A DNA stretch of 40,849 nucleotides. Origin: Neolewinella persica DSM 23188. GTDB taxonomy: Bacteria; Bacteroidota; Bacteroidia; Chitinophagales; Saprospiraceae. The DNA lies in contig NZ_KB890480.1 of assembly GCF_000373105.1 (NCBI RefSeq), positions 16,120 through 56,968 of the forward strand. The letters are read 5' to 3'. The notes under the pieces are model-generated. The model was not told where the DNA came from and made no database searches. It worked only from the letters and a program-made list of their open reading frames with translations. This document shows, piece by piece, positions 25,207 through 33,989 of the stretch (position 1 is the first letter of the stretch; each line of letters opens with the position of its first letter). The translations under genes were made by a program, and so were the position numbers.

Positions 25207-26706
25207 TTAGTCCTTTTGAGGTACAGGCTGATTTCGGAGGCCCCAAGAGATTAAAGTGGAAGGAAGGGCGGTTGCCAAAAGGGCAATTGTAGCCGTGACG
25301 CCGGGGTTGGCAAAGGCTAGTGTCCCGTCAGGAAACCATACCATTCCGTAGCGGTAAAGGGTGAAATGAATGACGAGGGCCAGGGCGGAAAAGAACCAGA
25401 CGAGCTTTTTGTGGACATTGGTAAAGAGTACACCGGCAAGCAAGGGAGGTACCGCCGCAAGCACCAGCCCGTAAACCCCCACCTGGCCGAAAATACCCAG
25501 CAGCGGTGGCGGATGAAGCGCTACAAAAAATGCAGCGATAGCGACCAAGACCAGCACCAGCTGGCTGATGCGCATGGCCAGCACCATTTGTTTCTCTTCG
25601 TCTCCTTCCTTTTTCCGGCGGAGCAGGTTTAGCACCAGATCGTTGGCGGTGATGGTGGAAATGCCAACCAATAAGCCATCGAGGGTAGACATCGCGGCAG
25701 CGAGCAGTACGACGCTGACGATGGTGAAGAGCCAGTCGGGAAAGGCTTCTTTCAGGTAGGCCGTCATCACCAAATCCTGGCGGAAAACCCCGGTTGCCGG
25801 ATCAGCTAATGCTTCAGCGGGCACCGAGATGTGCGCCCAGAAGCCAACGAGTAGCAGCAGCGTGAAGAGGAGGTATACTCCGGAAAAAATGGCGATGTAC
25901 TGCCCGACTTCCCGGTTGGTTTTCACGTACAGCGCTTTGGTCAGGATATGGGGTTGGCAAACCAGTGCCCCACCGATGCAGAAGCCCGCGATGTAAGTAG
26001 AGAAGATGTCTTTGAAGAACCGGCTTTCAGGGTTAACATAGCTCATCAAACCCTCGCCTGCACCCGCGACCTCGCCCCAAAAATTTTCCGTGCCAGTCAT
26101 TAGAAATATGCCAGAACCAATCACCAGCACCGAAACGCCAACCATCAGGAATCCCTGAAACATGTTGGTATAAACGTGGGCGTAGGTTCCGCCAATCAGT
26201 ACATATCCGGTAACGAAAACGAGCGTAATCACCAGGGCGATCAGGTTCGAAACGTCCAGCAGTTGCTGCATGACGATTGAGATACCGCCCACCAATAAAA
26301 CGATGAAGGCGAAGCTCAGCAGGTTAATGAACGCGAAGTAGAGGGAGAAATTTTGGGAATCATACCTCTTGCCAATCCAGTCTGGAATCGTCAGCGCATG
26401 AAAAGTTGCTCCCAGCTCTCTGAAACGAAAAGACAATAAGAGGAGCATGAGTACAAAGCCAACATAAACGCTTATTCCCAGGTGCATGAAAGCGGAGAGC
26501 CCGTCAACATAAACGAACCCCGGGTTGATAATAAAAGTAGCAGCGGAAGCAGTTGCCGCGGCCAGGGTTACCCCTACCTGCAGCGGAGAGAGGTCTCCTT
26601 TACCAATAGCGAAGCTGCTAAATCCATCAGTTTTCTTTAACCCAAGCCATCCGAGGTAGGAAGTTCCCAGAAGGTAGAGTAAGAAGAGTGTCCAGGCAAG
26701 TACCAT
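25207..26706 (-). CDS. Sodium:solute symporter (SSS family)
   Basis: A 499-residue inner-membrane transporter with about 13 hydrophobic helices, of usual family length. The AAATASAATFI stretch (49-59) matches the unwound helix 1 region, and LLAAAMSTLDGLLVGIS (334-350) matches helix 8 with the Ser/Thr pair of the Na2 site (Ser340, Thr341). SSS members couple sodium influx to uptake of sugars, amino acids, monocarboxylates or other solutes; the substrate is not decided by sequence here. It is the first gene of a tight three-gene block with the ketosynthase and acyl-CoA synthetase, so a carboxylate substrate is plausible. The TonB-dependent receptor gene lies 146 bp upstream on the same strand. 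Confidence 0.93.
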   Translation of the reverse strand: MVLAWTLFLLYLLGTSYLGWLGLKKTDGFSSFAIGKGDLSPLQVGVTLAAATASAATFIINPGFVYVDGLSAFMHLGISVYVGFVLMLLLLSFRFRELGATFHALTIPDWIGKRYDSQNFSLYFAFINLLSFAFIVLLVGGISIVMQQLLDVSNLIALVITLVFVTGYVLIGGTYAHVYTNMFQGFLMVGVSVLVIGSGIFLMTGTENFWGEVAGAGEGLMSYVNPESRFFKDIFSTYIAGFCIGGALVCQPHILTKALYVKTNREVGQYIAIFSGVYLLFTLLLLVGFWAHISVPAEALADPATGVFRQDLVMTAYLKEAFPDWLFTIVSVVLLAAAMSTLDGLLVGISTITANDLVLNLLRRKKEGDEEKQMVLAMRISQLVLVLVAIAAFFVALHPPPLLGIFGQVGVYGLVLAAVPPLLAGVLFTNVHKKLVWFFSALALVIHFTLYRYGMVWFPDGTLAFANPGVTATIALLATALPSTLISWGLRNQPVPQKD

Positions 26707-26852
26707 GAAATTGGTTAATGGTCAAAGAAGTTGGTTTTCCCGGGCGAACCCGAAGAGAAAGAAGGCTGGTGCCTTCCTCCCCAACGGGTACAGCCTTTGG
26801 GATAAAATGTCGGGTATGCCGGCTGGTTAGGTAGCCAGGTTACCCGGGCAAC
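26707..26852 (-). other. Leader between receptor and symporter genes with hairpins
   Basis: On the minus strand this 146-bp stretch contains CGGGTTCGCCCG, a stem closed by a stable UUCG tetraloop, a few bases upstream of the symporter start region. It also has GAAGGC-ACCA-GCCTTC and a GC-rich segment with several CCCGG/CCGGG complements. It could be a processing site, attenuator or leader. I recognise no known riboswitch core. Confidence 0.4.
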
Positions 26853-29342
26853 TTACTTTTTACCGCTGCGACGTGGCGGAAGGTTAAAGCGGAGCTCGAG
26901 CGTGTACAATCCTTTAGTCGGGGCACTAGCGGTGAACTCCCGCAACTCTGTATTAAGAAGATTGTTTGCAGCAACCGACAGTGTTACTTTATCGCTGATG
27001 CGGTAACCCAGGCTGGCATCGAAGGTAACAAATCCACCCAGGGGACCGTAGTTGAAAGAGTCTCCCGAGCGGGCGTTCTCGATGATCGGGAGGCCCCGGT
27101 AGGTAAGTTCAGGGTAGCTGCGGCTGGCGATCTGGAAGCTGCTGAAATAATCGTACTCCTGTACCCAACGGCCGAACAGGCTGCCGAACCACTTATCGCC
27201 ACTGTAGTTCAGGCCGGCGCCCATTTTATGGGTGGGAGCGTTGACCAGCAGGTCGAGGAAGTTGACCACCCCATCGTTGTTGAAATCATTGTCCAGGTTG
27301 TCTTCGTCCGCACTGTAGTCGAAGTAACTGTAGTTCACGTAAGTGCTCAGCTCCGGGGTAAAGTAGTAGGTAAGGCCAATGTCCAGGCCGTAAGTATTGA
27401 TTTCACCAAAGTTCACGTAGGTAGCCACCAGGCCGCCGTAGACGGCAAAGGCATCCTGCACATCCGCAATTGGTGTGTCGCCCCTTTCAGTGGTGACCCC
27501 TACCACGGTAACCGGGCTGAGGAAGTCCCTGGACTTATTGAAGTAGGTATTGGCATCGATGAACAGCTTGTTCTTGATCAGCTGCCCACGGTACCCCAAC
27601 TCGAGGGTAGAAATTTTTTCGACCCGCTGCTTTTCGACCTTGCTGCCGTCCGCCAGGGTAAAGCCTTCGGCATTACCGAGGATCAGCCCCCCGAAGAGGT
27701 TGCCGTAAAGGTTCAGGATGGTGGGCGCAGCGATACCCTGGCCGTAGGTAAGCCGCCAGGTACCCGTCTTGCCGATGTTCAACAAACCGACTTTAGGCAC
27801 GAAATTGAAATCGTAGACCTCGTGGTTGTCCGCCCGCGCGGCCGCCAGGGCCCGCCATCCACCTCCGAAGTCATACGTGAGGTGAGCATAAGCACCCAGC
27901 TGTGCTACGGTAATGTAGTCGTCGTCGTTCTCGTCGAGGAGGTAGGTTCCCCGGCTGTTGGCATTGTCTAACTGGTACTGAACACCGCCAACGACCTGCA
28001 GGCTGCCGAAGGTATTATTGTACTGTGCTTCGGCGTTCACCCGGTTGGAAGCATCCTGAAAAATAGCACCGGTTGAGTAAGAAAGCGGCCCGCGGGCCAC
28101 GGCGTCGGATTGGCCTGCACGGAGGAGGTTGTAGTATGCCTTGGTCCGGTCATCGATGGAGTAGGTACTGTCCGTTTTTGAAGTGGTGTAGTAAGCCTGG
28201 GCGAACCAGTGGTCCCCACTGGCTTTGAGCTGTACGTAGCCTACCTGCCAGTCTTTGATCTGGTTGCGACCAACGTTGGTGGGCGAGAGGTAGGTGCTGT
28301 TGCTCATACCACCGGCGAGTTCCAGCTTCAGTTTATCCGAGGGGTCATAATGCAGGGCAAATTCACCGCGCAGGAATTCGACATCGCGGTCGAGTTCCAG
28401 TTCTTCATAGCCTTCCTTTATCCCGTCGGGTATCGGATTGCCCATCATGTCGAAGGCGCCAACCCGGTCGATAAATACGGAGTCGGTGTACTCAAATTCC
28501 GTACCAGCCGTGTACTCTGCGGTAACTTTGAAGGCAAACTTATCACTTAACGCCTGGGCGTGGCGAATCCGCGCACTGTAGTAAGCATCCCCATCACCGG
28601 TGATTCCGGGGTTGAGGGTAATGGTGGTACCCTGGTATTGCCGCGGATCTTTAGTAATCGTATTCAACAAACCATTGTGGGCGTTCGGCCCGTAGAGGGT
28701 GGAGTTAGGACCCAGAATCAGTTCCACCTGTTCGATGTCTTCCTTGATGATCGTATTCAGCGGGCCGAAGGGGAGCCCCGTAGCCACCAGGGTACTGAAG
28801 CGACCGTCGGTTACCTGCAGGTTTTTGGCGTTGAAGTTGGAGTTGAACCCCCGGATATTGAAAGCTGGCGCGGCCAGGCCGGCGCGGAAATAATCCACCC
28901 CCTTCTGCCGGGCGATCAGCTCGGCCGGATTACCGGCATACTCCAGGATTTCCCGGGAGAAGATCGTTTCGATCGTCGCGGGGCTCTCCGTTATTTTTTC
29001 CGGTTTTCGGGAACCGGAGACCACGATTTCGCTCAGCTCGAAGCCTTCTTCCAGCGTGAAATCTAAGGTGTTGGTACTACCGGAAGCAATGGTAACGGTT
29101 GCTTTTTCTATGGAATAACCGGTGAAGCTTACCTGGACAAGGTAAGTGCCGGGGGAAAGGGAAAGTTCGTATCTCCCGTCTTCGTCCGAAAAAGTACCGA
29201 GCGAGCTGCTTGCCACCCCAATTGTTGCTCCGGGTAATGGGCTGCCATCTTCGGCTAATACCCGCCCCGACAGTGTCGCCTGCTGGGCCATCGCTACCGA
29301 CGCGAAGAAACTTATGAAAAGAACTAAAAGTATTTTATACAT
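26853..29342 (-). CDS. TonB-dependent outer-membrane receptor
   Basis: An 829-residue outer-membrane uptake protein. The signal peptide ends in SVAMAQ. Residues about 20-105 are a carboxypeptidase-regulatory-like beta-sandwich (GRVLAEDGSPLPGATIGV, DGRYELSLSPGTYLVQVSFTGY). The plug lies at about 110-235 with FNIRGFNSNF and VELILGPNSTLYGPNAHNGLLN, and the barrel fills the rest. The barrel strand ends in LRFNL, followed by a short basic tail PPRRSGKK, whereas most receptors end at the aromatic residue. There is no SusD-like partner, so it is not a classical SusC/D polysaccharide system. Siderophore, cobalamin or small-molecule uptake are all possible. The downstream symporter on the same strand may carry the same substrate across the inner membrane; that is inference. 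Confidence 0.95.
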   Translation of the reverse strand: MYKILLVLFISFFASVAMAQQATLSGRVLAEDGSPLPGATIGVASSSLGTFSDEDGRYELSLSPGTYLVQVSFTGYSIEKATVTIASGSTNTLDFTLEEGFELSEIVVSGSRKPEKITESPATIETIFSREILEYAGNPAELIARQKGVDYFRAGLAAPAFNIRGFNSNFNAKNLQVTDGRFSTLVATGLPFGPLNTIIKEDIEQVELILGPNSTLYGPNAHNGLLNTITKDPRQYQGTTITLNPGITGDGDAYYSARIRHAQALSDKFAFKVTAEYTAGTEFEYTDSVFIDRVGAFDMMGNPIPDGIKEGYEELELDRDVEFLRGEFALHYDPSDKLKLELAGGMSNSTYLSPTNVGRNQIKDWQVGYVQLKASGDHWFAQAYYTTSKTDSTYSIDDRTKAYYNLLRAGQSDAVARGPLSYSTGAIFQDASNRVNAEAQYNNTFGSLQVVGGVQYQLDNANSRGTYLLDENDDDYITVAQLGAYAHLTYDFGGGWRALAAARADNHEVYDFNFVPKVGLLNIGKTGTWRLTYGQGIAAPTILNLYGNLFGGLILGNAEGFTLADGSKVEKQRVEKISTLELGYRGQLIKNKLFIDANTYFNKSRDFLSPVTVVGVTTERGDTPIADVQDAFAVYGGLVATYVNFGEINTYGLDIGLTYYFTPELSTYVNYSYFDYSADEDNLDNDFNNDGVVNFLDLLVNAPTHKMGAGLNYSGDKWFGSLFGRWVQEYDYFSSFQIASRSYPELTYRGLPIIENARSGDSFNYGPLGGFVTFDASLGYRISDKVTLSVAANNLLNTELREFTASAPTKGLYTLELRFNLPPRRSGKK

Positions 29343-29605
29343 GATTTCATCTTTAAGGATACAGTCACATGTTTGGAGATAGCCTTATTTTGCAGACACG
29401 AATGTGCTGTAGTGTTTCTTTTCCCAAACAATATTCACTTTGCCAAAGTATGCGTGTACTCCCAGGCCAACCCCTGATATTTTTAATAAAAAGCTAGCGA
29501 CTAAAGACGAAGAACAAAGAAAAAGGCGCCGTAAATCCAGTAAACATTAGCTTTTTGCCTCACTGGCATTAGGGTTGACTGAAAGATCAAGATTAGATCG
29601 ATTAT

Positions 29606-30565
29606 TTAGTCAATGAAAGTTCGGACGGCCTTATTGAAGGCTGCCGACTGATCCCATTGAACGAAATGTCCCGCCTTGTCGAAGAATATAACTTCGGCAT
29701 TTTTGATGGCTTGTTGCCCGGATTTCGCAACGGCCTCAACGGTTAACTGCGGGTGCAGGAATCGATTAGGAATCAGTTGATCCTGTCGACCAAAAACCAG
29801 TAGTGTTGGCAGGTTTAGCGCTGCCAGCCGATCGGTGACCGGCTCATCAAGCATCCCAAGTACACAGCGGGGAATCATTTCGGAATAGTAGTGGTAGGCC
29901 TGGGTATCCTCCCGCATGCTCAGTCGATCTTCCACCATAAAGCGGGCATCTTCGGGCATTTCGTAAAAATTTAACGCGAAATTGGCTTCAATCTGGGGCT
30001 CGGTCGTTGCTCGAATGATCTGTGGTTGAACGTAAGTGGCAAAAAATGCCCGGTTCTCCGGAGAAAATGTTTCCAGTCCTGCTGGTGCGGCGAGCACCAG
30101 CCGGGTCAGGTAATCAGGCTGCTTTAAGGCAAGGGTAAGCGCTATTTGTCCGCCCATGGAATGGCCTGCCAGCGTTACATTTTCCAGCTTCAGTTCTTCG
30201 ATAAAGGCTGCCACCTGATCGGCAAAAAAGGTCATGCTGAACGGGTAGTCTTCTTTGCTGGATTTACCATAGCCCGGCAGGTCCAGGGCAATACACCGAT
30301 AATCGTTCTTAAGGCCGGCAATTGTTTTTTGCCAGGCTTGCAGGTTAGAGCCGAGGCCATGGATAAAGACGAGGGTTTCCTGCCCCGTGCCTTCATCAAC
30401 GTAAGCGAGGCGAATGCTGTCGTTGATGTCCGTAAAGTGAACGTCATAAGGATAATTCCAGGTAGTCACGGCAGTGGTAGTTTGCGCTGTTGCACAGGAG
30501 GTTAACAGCAGGGTGATCGACAACAAAGACAGGATAAATGAGAAGCGCATGATTGAAATTTTCAT
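29606..30565 (-). CDS. Alpha/beta-hydrolase lipoprotein
   Basis: A 319-residue alpha/beta-hydrolase. A lipoprotein signal peptide ends in lipobox LLTSC with Cys24, so it is anchored in a membrane facing the periplasm. The fold is complete: oxyanion segment HGLGSN (69-74), nucleophile Ser136 in GHSMGG, Asp262 in GRQDQLIP and His300 in AGHFVQW. The cap domain lies between about 165 and 245. It resembles esterases, lipases, haloperoxidase-like and C-C hydrolases; the substrate is unknown. ATG 30565 gives a basic N-terminus before the hydrophobic core. It is flanked by 263 non-coding bases before the receptor gene and is divergent from the FabG-like gene. Confidence 0.92.
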   Translation of the reverse strand: MKISIMRFSFILSLLSITLLLTSCATAQTTTAVTTWNYPYDVHFTDINDSIRLAYVDEGTGQETLVFIHGLGSNLQAWQKTIAGLKNDYRCIALDLPGYGKSSKEDYPFSMTFFADQVAAFIEELKLENVTLAGHSMGGQIALTLALKQPDYLTRLVLAAPAGLETFSPENRAFFATYVQPQIIRATTEPQIEANFALNFYEMPEDARFMVEDRLSMREDTQAYHYYSEMIPRCVLGMLDEPVTDRLAALNLPTLLVFGRQDQLIPNRFLHPQLTVEAVAKSGQQAIKNAEVIFFDKAGHFVQWDQSAAFNKAVRTFID

Positions 30566-30574
30566 GCAGGCAAA

Positions 30575-30600
30575 TTAGGGCGCGGACGCAGGTGCTAGGG
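30575..30600 (+). repeat. Dispersed GC-rich motif, copy 3
   Basis: TTAGGGCGCGGACGCAGGTG followed by CTAGGG lies in the divergent gap just upstream of the hydrolase start. It matches the other four copies through CGGACGCAGGTGC. Confidence 0.65.
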
Positions 30601-30667
30601 AAAAGTGTAGGGCAAACTTGTAAATTCGGTCAACCCCGCATTTTATGGGTTTAAAATGCTGTAAACC

Positions 30668-30693
30668 AATAAATTAACATTTGTTAATTTATT
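30668..30693. promoter_or_regulatory. Perfect palindrome, candidate operator
   Basis: Arms of 12 bp (AATAAATTAACA and TGTTAATTTATT) flank two bases, 88 bp before the FabG-like start codon and 103 bp before the hydrolase start on the other strand. Its symmetry, AT-richness and position suit the binding site of a dimeric regulator. It has no G/C-rich stem and so is unlikely to be a terminator. The regulator is unknown. Confidence 0.5.
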
Positions 30694-30781
30694 AAGTCAA
30701 CCTTTATTACCTTGCATTCTTCTAACTACTCCCCCACATGAGCCGCTAGTTTTCGGACCTCACCTCTAAAAAACGCAGATC

Positions 30782-31525
30782 ATGCAACGACTTCAAGACA
30801 GAGTTATCATCATCACCGGCGGTGCCCGGGGCATCGGTAAAGCAACGGCGCTGAAATGTGGCACCGAAGGTGCCAAGCTAGCCATTTGGGACATCGACGA
30901 AGCAGCCGGCCGGGAGTTGGTTGAAACACTCAGCAATGCCGGTTTTCCTGCCAGGTTCTACGCCGTCAACACCGTCAACCCCGAAGCTTGCTTAAAAGCG
31001 GCCGCAGCGGTTATTACGGACTTTGGCCGCATTGACGTGCTGATCAACAATGCTGGTATTACCCGGGACAGTAGCTTCAAAAAAATGACTCATCAGCAAT
31101 GGCAGCAGGTCATTGATGTCAACCTGACGGGGGTATTCAACTGTACCAAGGCAGTATACCCATACATGGCCGAAGCCAACTACGGTCGGATCATGAACGC
31201 CTCCTCCGTCGTTGGGCTTTACGGCAACTTCGGTCAAAGTAATTACGCCGCGACTAAAGCTGGCCTCATCGGCATGACTAAAACCTGGGCCCGGGAATTC
31301 GGCAAATACGGAATAACGGTCAATGCCGTAGCGCCAGGTTTTATCGCCACCGAAATGACCGAAGCCATGCCTGAGGCCGTCCTCGCCGGAATGCAGGACA
31401 AAACGCCTTTACGTCGTCTTGGGCAGCCGGAAGACATTGCCAACGCCTATGCCTTCCTTGCCTCCGAAGAAGCCTCCTTCATCACCGGAACCTGCCTGAG
31501 TGTGGATGGCGGACTAATACTTTAA
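30782..31525 (+). CDS. fabG: 3-oxoacyl-ACP reductase / acetoacetyl-CoA reductase (SDR)
   Basis: A 247-residue short-chain dehydrogenase reducing a 3-oxoacyl thioester with NAD(P)H. The nucleotide loop TGGARGIG is at 12-19, NNAG at 89-92, Ser142 in SSVVG, Tyr155 and Lys159 in YAATK, and the C-terminal TGTCLSVDGG. VNAVAPGFIATEM matches classical FabG/PhaB proteins. An Asp at the end of strand 2 (IWDID) may favour NADH over NADPH. It could serve fatty-acid elongation or polyhydroxyalkanoate precursor supply; no other fab or pha gene is adjacent, apart from the ketosynthase-like gene 5.6 kb away on the other strand. ATG 30782 is the natural start. The next gene follows 16 bp on, probably in the same transcript. 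Confidence 0.9.
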   Translation: MQRLQDRVIIITGGARGIGKATALKCGTEGAKLAIWDIDEAAGRELVETLSNAGFPARFYAVNTVNPEACLKAAAAVITDFGRIDVLINNAGITRDSSFKKMTHQQWQQVIDVNLTGVFNCTKAVYPYMAEANYGRIMNASSVVGLYGNFGQSNYAATKAGLIGMTKTWAREFGKYGITVNAVAPGFIATEMTEAMPEAVLAGMQDKTPLRRLGQPEDIANAYAFLASEEASFITGTCLSVDGGLIL

Positions 31526-31541
31526 CACAACTCCCCATACC

Positions 31542-32942
31542 GTGCGCAACCGCCTACATAAGTTTACGGAATTCACCGGGCAACTCCTCCCGCACGAAAC
31601 CGCTTACTTGTTGCGTACCCAGCAGCTGGAGGATCCCGAACGACTCGCGATCCTCCAGCGTGTTGACCTCAACTGCCGTCAGGTAGAGCAATTCACGCCC
31701 TACGATCTGGCCATTGATAAACGGAAATACCACCATCTCCAGAAATGGATCCAACAGCGCCTCGATGACATCGACGTAGACGTCTTCCATGAATGGCTGC
31801 TCGAGGCCGAACGACGGATCATGACGGACTCCATCGAGACAAAGGATGAAAAGAAACTTCTGAAGCTGGTACGTCACTACCAGCATCCGAGTTACTTCTT
31901 CATGAAATTCTATGAGGTGTTGAAGCACTATCGACACTTCCTGCAAATCCGGCTTCGCTACCAGGATCATCGATTGGTCAATGACTTTTTAATTGCTCAT
32001 GCCACTCCTTTTCACCAAAGTAAGGAGTGTTACGATCAACTTCATGACATTACGCAGGATGTAGTCGAGCAATACGCTAATCAAAGTAACGAAAGCGAAC
32101 AATGGCAGGATTTACTCGAAAACGTCTTCCGTAACGAAAACATGGACGGACTGAACCGATACCTCGCCCTTGTGAGGCTTACTTTTATCGGTTTCAACTA
32201 CCATAACTATGACCGCGTTTTGGTGCACTTCGACTATCTTGACCAATCATTTCAGGGAGGGCGAAACTACTCCAGGCGCATTCTGGCAAACTACTACGGT
32301 AACCGCCTACTACTTCATTCACAGCGCCGGGAGTATGAAAAGGCCGTTTATTATGGCCTGCTCTCCGTCCGTGCCAGAAATTACGATTACCTCTTTTACG
32401 TCAATAACCTGGCTGCCGTGCAACTACGCCTGGGCCGCCAGCAAGAGGCCCTGAATTTATTGCAATCAGCTAAAGATGCTGCCCGCACAACGGTAAACCC
32501 GCACAACCGCATTGGTTATACTGCCTTTTACCTGGAAGCATTGATCAGGAACGGACGTCTTGCCCAGGCATTGTCATATGGTGACAGCTACCTCAGGGCT
32601 TACAGGAAAGACATTTTAAGATACCGGTGGCATTTGTTTTTTACCGTTTACCTGCAGGTATTGCTTTTACAGGATCATAATGAGAAAGCCCTTAAGCTGA
32701 TCCGACAGTTTAAACTGGAAGAAAAAGACAGGAGCTACTCCGTAAAGGCAGGCTACCTGCCCACCATTCCCATATTACTGGACCTTGCCCGTTGGCGGGA
32801 AGGGCTGATTGATAACGATACGTTCTACCGGCGCTTCCGCGAAAACAAAAATGCCGTGCAGGAAAACGGTGCTTCCGGGGAACGGTTTGCGGCCTTTCGA
32901 CAAACTATTGCGGTACTACTTCCTGAGGGAATATTGAAATAA
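31542..32942 (+). CDS. Helical TPR-like protein of unknown function
   Basis: A 466-residue protein starting at GTG 31542, 16 bp after the FabG-like gene, so probably co-transcribed. It is almost entirely helical, rich in Arg, Tyr, Leu and Gln, with no signal peptide or membrane helix, so it is cytoplasmic. The C-terminal half has TPR-like pairs (YEKAVYYGLLSVRARNYDYLFYVNNLAAVQLRLGRQQEA is the clearest region, near 264-302; then LIRNGRLAQALSYGDSYL). The N-terminal 200 residues have a different helical pattern. I do not recognise a named family; such repeat proteins are common in Saprospiria. A protein-binding role is likely, but what links it to the reductase is unknown. Confidence 0.82.
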   Translation: MRNRLHKFTEFTGQLLPHETAYLLRTQQLEDPERLAILQRVDLNCRQVEQFTPYDLAIDKRKYHHLQKWIQQRLDDIDVDVFHEWLLEAERRIMTDSIETKDEKKLLKLVRHYQHPSYFFMKFYEVLKHYRHFLQIRLRYQDHRLVNDFLIAHATPFHQSKECYDQLHDITQDVVEQYANQSNESEQWQDLLENVFRNENMDGLNRYLALVRLTFIGFNYHNYDRVLVHFDYLDQSFQGGRNYSRRILANYYGNRLLLHSQRREYEKAVYYGLLSVRARNYDYLFYVNNLAAVQLRLGRQQEALNLLQSAKDAARTTVNPHNRIGYTAFYLEALIRNGRLAQALSYGDSYLRAYRKDILRYRWHLFFTVYLQVLLLQDHNEKALKLIRQFKLEEKDRSYSVKAGYLPTIPILLDLARWREGLIDNDTFYRRFRENKNAVQENGASGERFAAFRQTIAVLLPEGILK

Positions 32943-33308
32943 CAGGTTTTGGCCCGAATTTCGCGCAGCGAATACACAAAAGTTACTCTTTCTTCCTTAC
33001 GGACGGGGCTTGACCCGTCCGTATTGGCATCCCCAGAGCGTTCTTTTCGTTCGCTCAGCGAACGGCAAATATTACCGCGCCTTCAGGGGCAAGCCCTGCG
33101 CCTGAAGGCTGTCGGAGAAAACGCTTGTCGCCCCAAAACGGCCCTTTTTGTGGTAGTCTTCCCGATGAATTCAGCCGATTAATCCGTTAAACAACTGAAT
33201 TCATGAGTCAACTACCACAAAAATGGCTCACTTTGGCTCAGGTTCGGTTCTCCCCGACAGCCTGCTGGAAGATTACCCCTTGAATAACGAAACTTCTTAA
33301 ACGATCCG
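32943..33308. repeat. Convergent intergenic region with four hairpins and a dispersed motif
   Basis: This 366-bp gap lies between convergent stop codons. It holds the 34-bp motif at 32954-32987 also seen at 22466-22500; a hairpin with 10-bp perfect arms at 32998-33007 and 33014-33023; CGTTCGCT-C-AGCGAACG at 33048-33064; CCTTCAGG/CCTGAAGG at 33080-33108; and a long dyad at 33145-33223 whose outer 13-bp arms (TTTTTGTGGTAGT) and inner 10-bp arms (ATGAATTCAG) are both perfect. There is no gene and no transposase remnant. Some of these could end transcription from both sides. Confidence 0.75.
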
Positions 33309-33989
33309 CTAATGCCCTCCACTAAAATACCCATACATCTGGTAGCAAAACAACCCGATCCCCGCAATCACCAGGTAAGTATTCACCGCCCGGTAAAAGG
33401 CGTCATAACTCTTCAGCTTCTGCCAGCGGGTGATTAGGAAGACGATCGGGATCAGGGCAGCAATCTGCCCCAGCTCTACGCCGATATTGAAGCAGACGAT
33501 CTTCGCCAGGAAGAGGTCTGGCCCCATCTCGAACGACTGCAGGCGTGTAGAAAGGCCGAACCCATGGATCAGCCCGAAGAGGAAGACCATCATCAGCAGG
33601 TCGGGCGACTTCATCTTCAGTTTTTCAAACCCTCCCAGGTTCTCGAAACCTTTGTAGAGCACACTCAGAGCGATTACGGCATCAATCAGGTGCTCATCCG
33701 CTTTGATGCCCAGATAGGTCGCGCTGATCAGCGTGATACTGTGGCCGATGGTGAATACGGTAATGAAGCGTACGATGTCTTTGAAACCACTCAGGTAAAA
33801 AATAACCCCCGCCAGAAAAAGCAGGTGGTCATATCCGGTAATCATGTGCTTAGCGCCTACGAGGATGTAGGCCAGCAGGCCACCATTGCTCAGGGTTTCC
33901 TGATCGGCAGAACTTACGCCGTGTGCTACCAGTAGGAGCGGGAAGAGGATAAGCGCGGCACTTAGTATTGATCTGTTGGTTCGTTTCAT
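33309..33989 (-). CDS. HupE/UreJ-type membrane protein, likely metal permease
   Basis: A 226-residue inner-membrane protein with an N-terminal signal-like helix (ILFPLLLVAHG) and about six further helices. Conserved polar residues of the HupE/UreJ_2 family are visible: His48, Asp54-His55 in GYDHLLFLAGV, His83 in FTIGHSITL, His142 in LIHGFGLS and Glu172 in NIGVELGQ. HupE proteins are linked to nickel or other transition-metal uptake. Its start overlaps the stop of the DUF4198 gene by four bases (ATGA), so the two are translationally coupled and probably form one unit, with the His-rich protein delivering metal. Metal identity is not readable; nickel, cobalt, zinc and copper are all possible. 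Confidence 0.88.
   Translation of the reverse strand: MKRTNRSILSAALILFPLLLVAHGVSSADQETLSNGGLLAYILVGAKHMITGYDHLLFLAGVIFYLSGFKDIVRFITVFTIGHSITLISATYLGIKADEHLIDAVIALSVLYKGFENLGGFEKLKMKSPDLLMMVFLFGLIHGFGLSTRLQSFEMGPDLFLAKIVCFNIGVELGQIAALIPIVFLITRWQKLKSYDAFYRAVNTYLVIAGIGLFCYQMYGYFSGGH

Noticed and set aside
26707..26852. Known riboswitch (TPP, cobalamin or SAM) in front of the symporter
   Set aside because: I looked for the conserved cores and found none; only simple hairpins are visible.
26853..29342. SusC-type receptor of a polysaccharide utilisation locus
   Set aside because: There is no SusD-like lipoprotein and no polysaccharide-degrading enzyme next to it, and the length is shorter than usual SusC proteins.
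33145..33223. Insertion-sequence terminal repeats
   Set aside because: Only about 50 bp lie between the outer arms, there is no transposase and no target duplication, so an IS is not supported.
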